Of a stretch of 64,000 bases of DNA, positions 25,147-33,726 are shown piece after piece. Both the position numbers and the translations under genes were made by a program. The notes below the pieces were generated by a model that worked only from the letters and a program-made list of their open reading frames with translations, was not told the DNA's origin and searched no databases. Every line of letters begins with the position of its first letter. The stretch's first letter is position 1. Where the stretch lies: the NCBI RefSeq assembly GCF_007830635.1, contig NZ_VLLA01000009.1:1-64000 (forward strand), written 5' to 3'. The DNA comes from Bradyrhizobium huanghuaihaiense (GTDB lineage: Bacteria > Pseudomonadota > Alphaproteobacteria > Rhizobiales > Xanthobacteraceae).

Positions 25147-25297
25147 TGCGGCGGACGCGGGAAGGGGTGGAATCCGAAGGGACGGCCGGTATCGGCGACA
25201 TCGCCGCCGTTTGCAACGGCCAAATCTGCGGATGCAGCGATGCAGGCCGGCGTGTTAAGGCATCAGCGAACAACGAGAAAATCGGGAGATCTCGCTC

Positions 25298-25696
25298 ATG
25301 CGCATCTTGCAGCCGGCCGAATGGAAAAAACCGCGCGGCTTTTCCCATGGCGTCGTGGTCGAGGGGCCGGGCCGGTGGGTGGTGCTCGCCGGCCAGACCG
25401 GCGGCGACGAGGTGGGCAATTACGCGCCTGACATGGCGGCGCAGGTCGGCGTAGCGCTGCAGCGGATCATCAAGCTGTTGGGCGAGGCCGGCGCGGGTCC
25501 CGAGCACATCGTCCGCCTGACCTGGTACCTGACCAGCCGCAGCGAATACGAGGCCGCAAGTGCCGGTATCGGTGCGGCCTGGAAGGAGACGCTCGGGCGT
25601 AATTTCCCGCCTTCAACGCTTCTCTATATCGGCGGCCTCGTGGACGAGCGGGCCAAGGTCGAAATAGAGGTCACGGCGTTCGTCCCGGGCACATAA
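25298..25696 (+). CDS. RidA-family enamine/imine deaminase-like protein
   Basis: The 132-residue protein has the YjgF/RidA fold: GVVVEGPGRWVVLAGQTGGD, AQVGVALQRIIKLLGEAGAG, VRLTWYLT and the C-terminal VEIEVTAFVPG. The conserved Arg of true RidA (in the PxRxxxxV motif) is not evident: the equivalent stretch is FPPSTLLYIGGL, so Ser/Thr replaces it. Activity on 2-aminoacrylate is therefore uncertain. The start follows GGGAGATCTCGCTC. Confidence 0.85.
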   Translation: MRILQPAEWKKPRGFSHGVVVEGPGRWVVLAGQTGGDEVGNYAPDMAAQVGVALQRIIKLLGEAGAGPEHIVRLTWYLTSRSEYEAASAGIGAAWKETLGRNFPPSTLLYIGGLVDERAKVEIEVTAFVPGT

Positions 25697-25725
25697 AAAA
25701 TCGACCCGGCGAGGCCGCCGGATCG
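25697..25725 (-). terminator. Terminator of the secreted-protein pair
   Basis: On the minus strand CGATCCGGCG pairs with CGCCGGGTCG (one U-G pair) around a 4-base loop and is followed by six U. It lies 22 bases past the stop at 25747 and next to the RidA stop, so the two convergent transcripts meet here. Confidence 0.75.
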
Positions 25726-25746
25726 ATCGTCGTGTCGGCTGGTGGC

Positions 25747-26292
25747 TTACTTCGACAGCGAGATGTTGGCGCCGCGGAACTGGCTGTCCGCGCGCATCGA
25801 GACGCTCTGCTTGTTGCCCGATGTCTTCAGCGAGATGTTGGCGTTGAAGCCGGCGGTCGAGGCGACCAGATCGTAATTGCCGCCAGCGCCACGGCCCTGG
25901 AGCGATCCGGAGATGTTGCGGCTCGCCTCGGACCAGCTGCCGGCGATGGCGCCGCCCTCAGCCCTCACGTTGGCGCCGAGGTTGAACTTGTAGGCGTCGC
26001 TGGCACAGGTCAGCGACATCTCCATGGTCGGTCCGATCGGGGCGTATTTGGCCCGGCAGCGGATCCGCTCGGTCGAGCCGTCATCCAGCGTAACTGTGCC
26101 GCCGCCGCTCCAGCTGCCCGCCAGCGGGGCGAAGGGGCCGGACTGGGCCTTGCCTTCAGAGCTGGCAAGCCCCGCCGCAAACAAAACGGCGGCCGCAATC
26201 AGCAGCCGCCGGTTCCGGGCACGAGCCTCGATTGGTCTATTGGCGCGATGCTTCCCACCGCCCGCTGCACGGTATGCCTGCAGATGCTCCAT
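25747..26292 (-). CDS. Secreted beta-rich protein of unknown function
   Basis: The 181-residue protein has a basic N-terminus, then a signal segment RRLLIAAAVLFAAGLASSEG before KAQ. The mature part has a WSGGGTVTLDDGS strand, two cysteines (RCRAKY and LTCASD) and Gly-rich repeats such as RNISGSLQGRGAGGNYDL. The ATG at 26292 is the nearest start to the signal peptide, but it lies 55 bases inside the upstream gene; no later ATG, GTG or TTG is in phase. The gene is probably translationally coupled to it. Confidence 0.65.
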   Translation of the reverse strand: MEHLQAYRAAGGGKHRANRPIEARARNRRLLIAAAVLFAAGLASSEGKAQSGPFAPLAGSWSGGGTVTLDDGSTERIRCRAKYAPIGPTMEMSLTCASDAYKFNLGANVRAEGGAIAGSWSEASRNISGSLQGRGAGGNYDLVASTAGFNANISLKTSGNKQSVSMRADSQFRGANISLSK

Positions 26293-26587
26293 TCCACTTC
26301 CCCGATCCGGCGTTGCCGTTGAGTTGACCGTTGGCATATGCACCATTGATCGAAACTTTCACAAGTCCCCCACTGCCGATGGTGCCGGAAACGTTAGCGC
26401 CGGGCGCGGTGATCTTGCCGTCGGCAACCGTCAGCATCGAGCTCGCGGTCGGCTCGCACGAGCCGCTCTTGGTCACGATGGTGACCTGCCAGTTGCCGTC
26501 ATAGGGGCTCTGGGCGAAGGCGGGAGCGGCGAGGGTGCCGGTGAAAACTGAAGCGGCACAGAACGCCGCGATGCGAGCAAAACGCAT
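26237..26587 (-). CDS. Small secreted protein of unknown function
   Basis: The 116-residue protein has a signal peptide ending LAAPAFA (about 1-25). The mature part SPYDGNWQVTIVTKSGSCEP begins a beta-rich domain with two cysteines (near 44 and 107) that could bridge. The Gly-Asn-rich segment GQLNGNAGSGKWNG resembles the neighbour at 25747, so the two are likely diverged relatives forming a two-gene unit. No family name is recognised. Confidence 0.7.
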   Translation of the reverse strand: MRFARIAAFCAASVFTGTLAAPAFAQSPYDGNWQVTIVTKSGSCEPTASSMLTVADGKITAPGANVSGTIGSGGLVKVSINGAYANGQLNGNAGSGKWNGASAGIPCSGRWEASRQ

Positions 26588-26770
26588 GAATTCCGTCCTT
26601 GAATTTGTCTGATATGCTGACGCTTATTCGGACGAAATGTGACGGAAATTTGTTGCGATGCCAAATCGAAAATTGTTCCTGTGGAAACAATGGTTTATTT
26701 GCGTTCTCGACTCCAATTTTCGAAGCAGAATCAAGGCCCCCTCACGTTAAGGGTAAACGTCAGCAGAGAC

Positions 26771-27358
26771 TCAGGACAGACTCGGCGCGGACGTCGAGAA
26801 CTGCTCGTCCTGGACCTTGGACGGCAGTGCCTTGTGAACCTTGATATAATCGATCACGTCGGCCAGCAATTTGAGCCCGAGCGGCGCGAGCGCACGCTCC
26901 CAGAGGTCGCGGGCGGTCTCGCCCTTCTTGACGAAGCACCAGTCCTGGGCGGCGATGGCGCCGGCATCCATGCGGTCGGCGAGATGATAGATGGTGCCGC
27001 CCGCGATCGGATCGCCCTCCTTGATGGTCCATTCCACAGCGGCCTTGCCGCGGTGACGCGGCAGCAGCGAGGGGTGGTAGCCGATCCCGCCGTACGTGGC
27101 GGCGGCGAGCGCGTCCTTGCCGATCCGGGCATGGCTATGTGCGGTGATGATCAAATCGGTGTCAGGAGCGATCTCGGAGGCCACCACCAGCTTCGGATTG
27201 GCCTGGACCACGACCTCGATGCCGGCGGCCCTGGCCGCTGCAGCCAGGCGATCCTCGGCGTCGGCCACGACGACCCGTGCGATCGAGACGCTGTGCTCCC
27301 GGAGCATGTTGAGAGTGGTCACACCGAAATGGCGGGAGCCGACGAGGGTAATTCGCAT
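26771..27358 (-). CDS. Formyltransferase-fold protein (methionyl-tRNA/GAR formyltransferase-like)
   Basis: The 195-residue protein has the folate-dependent formyltransferase N-terminal fold: RITLVGSRHFGVTTL, TDLIITAHSHARI and the hallmark HPSLLPRHRG with His95, then Asp131 in ADRMDAGAI. In the standard Asn-His-Asp triad (Asn two residues before His) the Asn position is Gly93 here (GIGYHPS). It lacks the C-terminal tRNA-binding domain of methionyl-tRNA formyltransferase, and folate-dependent chemistry is not certain. Stand-alone copies of this kind are seen in rhizobia. Confidence 0.8.
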   Translation of the reverse strand: MRITLVGSRHFGVTTLNMLREHSVSIARVVVADAEDRLAAAARAAGIEVVVQANPKLVVASEIAPDTDLIITAHSHARIGKDALAAATYGGIGYHPSLLPRHRGKAAVEWTIKEGDPIAGGTIYHLADRMDAGAIAAQDWCFVKKGETARDLWERALAPLGLKLLADVIDYIKVHKALPSKVQDEQFSTSAPSLS

Positions 27359-27548
27359 GGGGGTCCGATCCGTTTCGCAACTGCGTCATACCCCCGATAA
27401 CACGTCCGGGCGCCGTGTCACCACCCGCGGGCCGTTTGCAGCGGTTATCAACAATGCACCGGGCGCGGGACGTGCTGATTTCCGCGATTGCGCGGCCGCT
27501 CGTTCCGGTGCTTCCATAGGCGTATTGCAGCCTATCAGGAGCGAGTGC

Positions 27549-27833
27549 ATGCGAAGCGCGTGGTTTTTTCTTCTCGCGACACTGCTTGCGGCCGCTCCAG
27601 CCCACGCCGGCGGGCCGTACCCGGCAGTGCCGCCCGAGATCGGGGTGGCGCCGTTTATCGGCCCGACCTGGGATGCCTATCGCTGTGCTGAAGGGCTGCC
27701 CTACAATTTCTACCACGGCGCCTATTACGGCGAGGAGCCGCCGGCGATCTATCGCGGCTATGCCTATCGGCCGTACTACCGTTACAGCGCCTATCGCAAA
27801 CCGCTGCGGACATATTTCTGCGTGACGGATTAG
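27549..27833 (+). CDS. Small secreted Tyr/Pro-rich protein
   Basis: The 94-residue protein has a signal peptide ending APAHA (about 1-20). The mature part is rich in Tyr, Pro and Gly, for example YNFYHGAYYGEEPP and YRPYYRYSAYRK, with cysteines in RCAEG and YFCVTD. AGGAGCGAGTGC precedes the ATG at 27549. No family is recognised. Such envelope proteins recur in Bradyrhizobium. Confidence 0.72.
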   Translation: MRSAWFFLLATLLAAAPAHAGGPYPAVPPEIGVAPFIGPTWDAYRCAEGLPYNFYHGAYYGEEPPAIYRGYAYRPYYRYSAYRKPLRTYFCVTD

Positions 27834-28168
27834 CGTTGCCAGGGGGCCACGGTCGGACGGCAAATGGCGTCATGCGGTTCCTGTGTTTCATTCCGAACTG
27901 AAGCGATCCCCGTCTGCCGCTAGAACATACCCAACCGGGGCTGGCGACATTTCAGTCCGAATCCGTTTTCGAACCCGGCTGTGGCCGCTGGCGTAAATGC
28001 CAGCGGCTTTTTCATGCCGTGCGTCACGAAATCATCTGACGGTAATACGTTCTCAACCAGCTTGTCGTATCGACGAATCCGTCGCGGATTTGTATTGCGT
28101 ACCGCGACACCGAAAATGTCCCGCCGGCGTGGGTGCGCCGTGCGGGCCTTTTCGCCGGGACCGATTTC
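27834..28168. other. Intergenic region with an isolated terminator
   Basis: About 150 bases after the Tyr-rich gene there is a strong terminator (27984-28012), too far away to be its natural end. The stretch 27850-28012 could encode a small RNA. No ORF is convincing. Confidence 0.4.
27984..28012 (+). terminator. Rho-independent terminator, no clear gene assigned
   Basis: The perfect 9-bp stem GCCGCTGGC / GCCAGCGGC has a 6-base loop GTAAAT and is followed by TTTTT. Confidence 0.8.
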
Positions 28169-28387
28169 ATGCCGAGCGCGATTGAGCAGATCGTGGACGC
28201 CTATGTGCGTCTGAAGAACCGTCGCGGGCTCGACCAGCTGATGATGCACAGGCAGCGGCTCGCGGTCGATCTGAAGAGCAGGTCCGGCTACGATTTCAGC
28301 CTGCCGATCGGCCAGATCGACGAGGAGATCGCGATCATCGAGGCGGGTCTCAGCCGGCTGAAGGCGGCGAATTCCCCGGCAGCGTAG
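28169..28387 (+). CDS. Small conserved hypothetical protein, helical
   Basis: The 72-residue protein starts MPSAIEQIVDAYVRLKNRRG and contains a predicted helical pair (LMMHRQRLAVDLKS and IDEEIAIIEAGLSRLKAA). The start at 28169 is preceded by GGGACCGATTTC. A frame open 36 bases earlier lacks a ribosome site. No domain name is recognised. It is probably cytoplasmic and coiled-coil-like. Confidence 0.65.
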   Translation: MPSAIEQIVDAYVRLKNRRGLDQLMMHRQRLAVDLKSRSGYDFSLPIGQIDEEIAIIEAGLSRLKAANSPAA

Positions 28388-28549
28388 CGTGGCTCGGCGA
28401 GTGAACTCTTGCGCGGACCGAGGTGCTGCGCATCGTTGCTGGTCGCTTCCGGTTCATGCACGGTTCAGCCCGGCCATGTCTCTATCGGCAGGTCATTCCG
28501 TGGGACACGAATCCTGCTAGGCCTGTCCCGGTAATTTGGAGGAGACGTC

Positions 28550-28957
28550 ATGATCGAGCTTGCGTTGGCCGGCCTGATTGCGTTTGCAAGCGCGCCTGCG
28601 GCATCGCCGGCGCCCATTGTGGAGCAGGTTCAGTTCCGCGGTGGTCCAGGTGGGCAATGCCCGGAGGGGTATGATTTCAACCACTCGAACGGCCGTTGCT
28701 ATCCGAACAACTATCATGCGCCCGGCTACTACACGGCTCCCCAGCCGACGTACCGACGCGAACTCTGCCCGCAAGGGTACGACTACAATTATTCGAACGG
28801 CAATTGCTATCCGAACCGTGCGCGGGCGCCCGGCATGTACGGGCAACCCGAGTATGGGCGCCGCGGCGGACTTTGCCCCGAAGGCTACGACTACAATTAC
28901 TCGAACGGCAATTGCTTTCCGAACCGCGCACACGCCCCCGGCCTGTACGGGCGTTAG
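28550..28957 (+). CDS. Secreted protein with three Cys-rich tandem repeats
   Basis: The 135-residue protein has an N-terminal hydrophobic signal (1-22) and then three repeats of about 35 residues. Each has CP-x-GYDxNxSNGxCxPN...APGxY (cysteines about 12 apart). The unit copies are CPEGYDFNHSNGRCYPN, CPQGYDYNYSNGNCYPN and CPEGYDYNYSNGNCFPN. Each unit can hold one disulfide. GGAGGAGACGTC is a strong ribosome site. The Asn/Tyr-rich repeats look like a cell-surface or carbohydrate-contact module, but no family is recognised. Confidence 0.75.
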   Translation: MIELALAGLIAFASAPAASPAPIVEQVQFRGGPGGQCPEGYDFNHSNGRCYPNNYHAPGYYTAPQPTYRRELCPQGYDYNYSNGNCYPNRARAPGMYGQPEYGRRGGLCPEGYDYNYSNGNCFPNRAHAPGLYGR

Positions 28958-29256
28958 GACTTCCCACCGTCGATCACCGTGAACAGCGGTCGGGCCTTGG
29001 TCGGCTCGACCAGCAGCTCCTCGACCATGGCACTCGCGGCCTCGACATATTTCCGCGTGGGCTTGTCCAGGGGCCGCTGCGCCTCGTCGTCGTCGAGCGC
29101 GACCTTGGCGGCTTCAACCAGCTTGCGCATGCGCTCGGCATGATCGTCGCCTGCGGTCAGCGTCGCGCGCGCCAGCGAGCGCAGCACGAACAGCTCGCCC
29201 TCGAGGCGGAGCAGGCGGTCGTTGAGACGGGCAAGGATGGCGTTGAGGTCGGCCAT
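28954..29256 (-). CDS. Hypothetical helical protein
   Basis: The 100-residue protein is mostly helical (ADLNAILARLNDRLLRLEGE, ERMRKLVEAAKVALDDDEA), with no signal peptide, a likely coiled coil at residues 1-35 and a charged middle. The 3' end overlaps that of the repeat protein by 4 bases. No known domain is recognised. Confidence 0.65.
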   Translation of the reverse strand: MADLNAILARLNDRLLRLEGELFVLRSLARATLTAGDDHAERMRKLVEAAKVALDDDEAQRPLDKPTRKYVEAASAMVEELLVEPTKARPLFTVIDGGKS

Positions 29257-29455
29257 GTCAGGTGTTCAGCGCAGAGGATCCGTCCCGATCTAGCGGCGAT
29301 CGGTGAACGGAGTCCAAACGGCATCGGCGCAATTGGGCTGATCGTCCGCCTGTCGCGGTGCCGCCGTTGTGACCGGTCGTGACGGCGCGTATGCGTGGGC
29401 CCAGCATGGTTCCCGCACCACATGTCAGCCTGGGCGGACGTTTGGAGCCCATGCG

Positions 29456-29668
29456 ATGCGGTTTATCCCGATTGTGATCCTCTTGATGTCGGCATGCACG
29501 GCTGCCGTCGCCGCGCCGGCGCACCGCGCCCGTCCGCACCACCCCGTTGTCGCCCGTCCGGCCGAGGACGCGCCGGTGCCGCCCGGCTGGTACAAATTTC
29601 CCGGGTGGCCGCCGATCCCGCCGTCGGAGAACAGGAATCTCGATCCCTCCAATTTCGGCGGAGGCTGA
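29456..29668 (+). CDS. Small secreted proline-rich protein
   Basis: This 70-residue protein has a signal peptide ending AVAA (about 1-20). It has a basic His/Pro-rich stretch HRARPHHPVV and a Trp/Pro motif PPGWYKFPGWPPIPPSENRN before the C-terminal SNFGGG. The 74-residue gene at 40223 has the same layout: signal, HHPR motif, PGW and C-terminal SNVGRGG. They look like paralogues. Function unknown. Confidence 0.65.
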   Translation: MRFIPIVILLMSACTAAVAAPAHRARPHHPVVARPAEDAPVPPGWYKFPGWPPIPPSENRNLDPSNFGGG

Positions 29669-29674
29669 TCGACA

Positions 29675-31721
29675 CTACGCCGCGGTCCGCGCCAGATAGT
29701 CGCGGGCGAAGGCGAGGTACCAGTCGAGGCAGGCGGGGTTGGCCATCGCCTCCTTGTTGATGACTTTCTCGACCGGCTGGCCGAGCAACAGCTTCTTGAT
29801 CGGCAGCTCCTGCTTCTTGCCGGACAGCGTGCGCGGGATCTCGGCGACTGCGAAGATTTCATTCGGCAGGAAGCGGCGTGACAGGCCGGCCTCGATCGCC
29901 TTGTTGATCTTGGCCTGCATCGCGCCGTCGAGTGCGACACCTTCGCAGCACCACGAACAGCGGCATGTAGCTGTCGCGGCCGAGATATTCGAGGTCGACG
30001 ACGAGGGAATCGAGCACCTCCGGCAGCGCCTCGATCGCGGAATAGAGCTCGCTCGTGCCCATGCGCAGGCCGTGGCGGTTGATGGTGGCGTCGCTGCGGC
30101 CATAGATGATGCAGGAGCCGTCTCGATTGACCTTGAGCCAGTCGCCGTGCCGCCACACCGGCCCGCGGCCGCTGCCGTCGAAATTGTCAGGATAGGTTTC
30201 GAAATAGCTGGCGCGATAGCGCGCGCCGTCTTTGTCGTTCCAGAAATAGAGCGGCATCGAGGGCATCGGTTCGGTGCAGACGAGCTCACCGACCTCGTCG
30301 ATCACAGCGCGGCCCTGTTCGCTGAAGGCTTCGACGGCCGCGCCCAGCAGGCGGCACTGCATCGCGCCCGGCGTCTGCGGCAGCTCGCGGTTGCCGCCAA
30401 TGAAGGCGCCGGCGAAATCGGTGCCGCCGGAGATGTTCGCCCACCAGATGTCGGCCTGCGCCTTGCTGCCGTTGGTCTTCGAGAGGCCTGCGAAGCGCGC
30501 GTTGAACCAGGCTTGCGTGTCGGCGCTGAGCGGCGAGCCGGTCGAGCCGAGGCAGCGCAGCCGCGACAGATCGCCGGCAGCGGTCAGATCGATCTCGGCC
30601 TTGGCGCAGTTGGCAAAGAACGCCGCGCCGGCGCCGAAAAAGCTCGCTTTCGACTGCGCCACGAAGCGCCACAGCGTGGTCCAGTCCGGCTTGTCCCGGG
30701 TGCCGCCGGGGCTGCCGTCGAAGATGCAGCAGGTGGTGCCGCTGAGCAGGCCGCCGACTTGCGAATTCCACATGATCCAGCCGGTCGAAGAGTACCAGTG
30801 GTAGCGCTCGCCGAACGAGTTTGGGTGATAGGAGCAGCCGACGTCGTTGTGCAGGCCGAGCAGCGCCAGCACCACGATGACGATGCCGCCATGGCCGTGC
30901 ACGATCGGTTTCGGCAGGCCGGTGGTGCCGCTGGAATAGACGATCCAGAGCGGATGATCGAACGGCAGCCACATCGGCTCGAACGCGTCGATCGCGGCGC
31001 CCGTCCTTGCCAGGATATCGGCGAGCAGAGCGTCCGGCGCGGCGGGCGCGTGGGCCTCGCTGTGCAGGATGACGTGCTCGACGGTGGGGAGCGATCCTCG
31101 GAGCTCGGCCAGCACATAATGCCGGTCGTGCCGCCGGCCGGCATAGGTGACGGCGTCGCAGGCGATCAGCACTTTCGGCTCGATCTGCTTGAAGCGGTCG
31201 ATCACGGCGGGCGCGGCCATGTCGGGCGCGCAGACACTCCAGACCGCGCCGATGCTGGCGCTGGCGAGAAAGCCGATGATGGTCTCGGGGATGTTGGGCA
31301 GATAGGCCGCAACGCGGTCGCCTGGCTTGACGCCTTTCTCCTTCAGATGCAGCGCGAGCGCCGCGGCCTTGCGCCGCAGCTCCGGCCAGCTGGTTTCCCT
31401 GAGCTTGCCGTCCTCGCCGCCGCTGACGATCGCGGGCAGGCCGGCGGCATCGGCCGCCTCGACATGCCGGAACACCTGCCGGGCATAGTTGACCTGCGCA
31501 CCCGGAAACCAGACCGCGCCCGGCATCTTGCGCTCGGTGATGACGGCCGCAAACGGCGTCGGCGATTGCAGATCGTAGTAATCCCAGATGCTGCGCCAGA
31601 AGCCGTCGAGGTCGCGCACCGACCATTGCCGCATGTCCTCGTAGCTCGCGAAGGACAGGCCGCGCTGTTCGGCGAGCCAGTTGCGGTAGAGGGTGATCTG
31701 CGGAATGAAAGGAGCGGTCAT
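29675..31721 (-). pseudogene. Acetoacetyl-CoA synthetase, frameshifted
   Basis: The enzyme joins acetoacetate and CoA using ATP and belongs to the acyl-CoA synthetase superfamily. The N-terminal ~590 residues run in one frame from the ATG at 31721 (MTAPFIPQITLYRNWLAEQRG) and include the AMP-binding signature IVYSSGTTGLPKPIVHGHGG and the YGRSDATINRHGLRMGTSE motif. Near 29944-29946 the frame breaks. The natural continuation (EGVALDGAMQAKINKAIEAG through RTLSGKKQELPIKKLLLGQP) is in the next frame to 29675. The lysine of GKKQELPIKKLL is the usual catalytic and acetylation site, so the break removes it. One missing base (CTGCG-AAGG for the expected CTGCGCGAAGG) explains it. It may be a recent mutation or a sequencing error. 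Confidence 0.85.
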
Positions 31722-31816
31722 CGCGTGTCGGCTTCGATTGCGGGGAGGGAAGTGTAGCTCGCACCGCAGACGAGCAGAAGCCATCGTTCGTGCAGACCGC
31801 AATGGCTGCCTTCAGC

Positions 31817-32044
31817 CTACCACTCCACGCCCGCCCAGCGGCGTCCGAACACCGGCGGCTTCGTCTTCACCGCCTGCCAGCCGAAGAAGTGATGCTTGCC
31901 GGACCAGCTGTGCACCACACTGCTGCAGATGTTGCACTTGAAGTGGCCGACATGCTCCTCAGCATGCTCCTCCCTTGTCGCGGTGTAGTTCATGCTGCAA
32001 CCGGTGCAGGTGAATTCTTCGATCGTCCAGATGCTGTTGGCCAT
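31817..32044 (-). CDS. Small zinc-ribbon protein
   Basis: The 75-residue protein has two Cys-X2-Cys pairs, FTCTGCSMNY and FKCNICSSV, separated by a His-rich helix (REEHAEEHVGH). The C-terminal block GKHHFFGWQAVKTKPPVF is basic and aromatic. It looks like a nucleic-acid or metal-binding ribbon. Distinct from the zinc-ribbon genes at 19424, 34116 and 42303. Confidence 0.7.
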   Translation of the reverse strand: MANSIWTIEEFTCTGCSMNYTATREEHAEEHVGHFKCNICSSVVHSWSGKHHFFGWQAVKTKPPVFGRRWAGVEW

Positions 32045-32542
32045 TGCACGCGCTGTTTCTTGGGACCTCGATGCAGGGTAGAAGCGGGCGTTTGCATCGG
32101 CGTAAACCGGTCAGGGAAAATCCGGTTAATCGCCGTTAGCCAAGCCGCGCCGGCGTCACGGCAGGATCAGCCCTCGGTCCGGCCCGGCCGCATGTCCCGG
32201 TCGATGCGCATCTGCACGCGCCGGATGGCGAGCAGCGGCAGCCTGCCTTGCACCCGGCCGGCGCGGACCTTGTCATCGATCGCGTAGGCATAGTGCCAAT
32301 AGCCGGGAGCCCGTTTCGCTTGACCGAAAAGCGGATGCCGCGGTGAATTCCCGCATGCTGATCGGGCTCTCGGGGGCGGTGCGGCATTGTCTCGGAATGC
32401 TTTTTCGGCCGATGCGTTCCTAATCCGGCGGTCGGCGGGTCCGAAGCGAATGGCGGTCGTCTTGACGCCCGCCCCGGGGCTGGCAATAACGGCCCGTGCA
32501 AGTGCCGGAACCCGCGTCGATGCCGCAAGGAAGGTCGTGCCC
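32045..32542. other. Intergenic region with a possible gene fossil
   Basis: No complete gene is seen. On the minus strand a frame ending at a TGA near 32170 reads GYWHYAYAIDDKVRAGRVQG and continues with an amphipathic, Arg-rich stretch, but it has no start codon and no upstream domain. It may be a decayed gene. The promoter of the AI-2E gene should lie at the right end. Confidence 0.4.
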
Positions 32543-33634
32543 GTGAAAAGCCTCCGTCAGCTCCTCACGGGAGAGGACATCATCCAGCTCGTGATCCGGC
32601 TCGGCCTGCTCGCCCTGCTGATCATCTGGACCTTCCTGATCATCCGTCCGTTCGTGCCGATCCTGGCCTGGAGCGGCGTGCTTGCGGTTGCGTTCTATCC
32701 GGCCTTCAGCTGGGTCGCCAAGATCCTCGGCGGACGCCCCAAGACCGCGGCGGCGATCCTCACCCTCATCACGCTCGGCATCGTCATTGGCCCCGCGACC
32801 TGGCTCGGCATCAGCGCGGTGGACGGCGTGCGCGAGCTGGCGCACCAGCTCGGCACCGGCGACCTCGCGCTGCAGTCGGCGCCGGAGCAGCTCAAATCGT
32901 GGCCGCTGGTCGGCCCCTGGCTCTATGAGCTCTGGGACCAGGCCTACACCAACATCCGCGCGGTGCTGCGCGAGGTGGCGCCGTATCTTCAGCCGCTGGC
33001 GGGGCCGCTGCTGTCGCTCGCGGGCGATGCCGGCGTCGGGACGCTCCAGTTTCTGGTCTCGGTGTTCGTGGCCGGCTTCCTGTTCCCGCATGGGCCGCGG
33101 CTGGTCGCGGCCGGGCGCAGCTTTTTGTTCCGCATCGTGCCCGAGCAGAGCGAGCATTTCCTGGGGCTCGCGGGTGCGACCATCCGCGCCGTGGCGCAGG
33201 GCGTGATCGGCGTCGCGATCGTACAGGCGCTGCTGGCCGGCATCGGCTTCAAGCTCGCTGCCGTGCCGAGCGCGGGCCTGCTCGCCTTCATCGTGCTGCT
33301 GCTCTCGATCGTGCAGATCGGCGCCTTCCTCGTGCTGCTGCCTGTCATCATCTGGATCTGGACCGCCAAGGACGTCACCACGGCGCTGGTGCTGACGGTC
33401 TTTCTGGTCCTGGTCGGCTTCATCGACACCATGCTGAAGCCGCTGGTGATGGGGCGCGGCCTGAGCACGCCGACCATCGTGATCTTCGTCGGCGTGATCG
33501 GCGGCACGCTCGCCCATGGCATCGTCGGCCTGTTCATCGGGCCGATCATCCTGTCGGTGGCCTGGGAGATGATGATGGCCTGGATCAGGACGGAGGACCG
33601 GGCGGACGCAGGGGCGGGCGCCAGCGAAGACTGA
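32543..33634 (+). CDS. AI-2E-family (PerM/UPF0118) membrane protein
   Basis: The 363-residue protein has eight or so transmembrane segments and the family motifs VQALLAGIGF and the C-terminal IGGTLAHGIVGLFIGPIILSV. Family members act as exporters, for example of AI-2-like signals or sodium. The start is the GTG at 32543, 8 bases after GGAAGG. A GTG 6 bases earlier and longer frames are less well placed. It is followed after 92 bases by a NUDIX gene, with an operator-like palindrome in the gap. Confidence 0.85.
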   Translation: MKSLRQLLTGEDIIQLVIRLGLLALLIIWTFLIIRPFVPILAWSGVLAVAFYPAFSWVAKILGGRPKTAAAILTLITLGIVIGPATWLGISAVDGVRELAHQLGTGDLALQSAPEQLKSWPLVGPWLYELWDQAYTNIRAVLREVAPYLQPLAGPLLSLAGDAGVGTLQFLVSVFVAGFLFPHGPRLVAAGRSFLFRIVPEQSEHFLGLAGATIRAVAQGVIGVAIVQALLAGIGFKLAAVPSAGLLAFIVLLLSIVQIGAFLVLLPVIIWIWTAKDVTTALVLTVFLVLVGFIDTMLKPLVMGRGLSTPTIVIFVGVIGGTLAHGIVGLFIGPIILSVAWEMMMAWIRTEDRADAGAGASED

Positions 33635-33664
33635 TATCGCAGCCTGTGATCAAGATGCGGCCCG

Positions 33665-33690
33665 AACTTGTCTATCCAACTAGACAAGTT
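33665..33690. promoter_or_regulatory. Perfect inverted repeat upstream of the NUDIX gene
   Basis: AACTTGTCTA-TCCAAC-TAGACAAGTT has two identical 10-base arms around a 6-base centre. It ends 36 bases before the NUDIX start. TTGTCTA/TAGACAA half-sites resemble operators of GntR/HutC-type repressors. No regulator gene adjoins, so the binding protein is unknown. Confidence 0.6.
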
Positions 33691-33726
33691 ACGATCGGGA
33701 CGATTCTATTCTCGATTGCGACAGCA

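Noticed and set aside
32136..32528. A 130-codon minus-strand frame in the gap before the AI-2E gene
   Set aside because: It is Arg/Pro-rich with no ribosome site. A different frame in the same stretch is the more protein-like but lacks a start.
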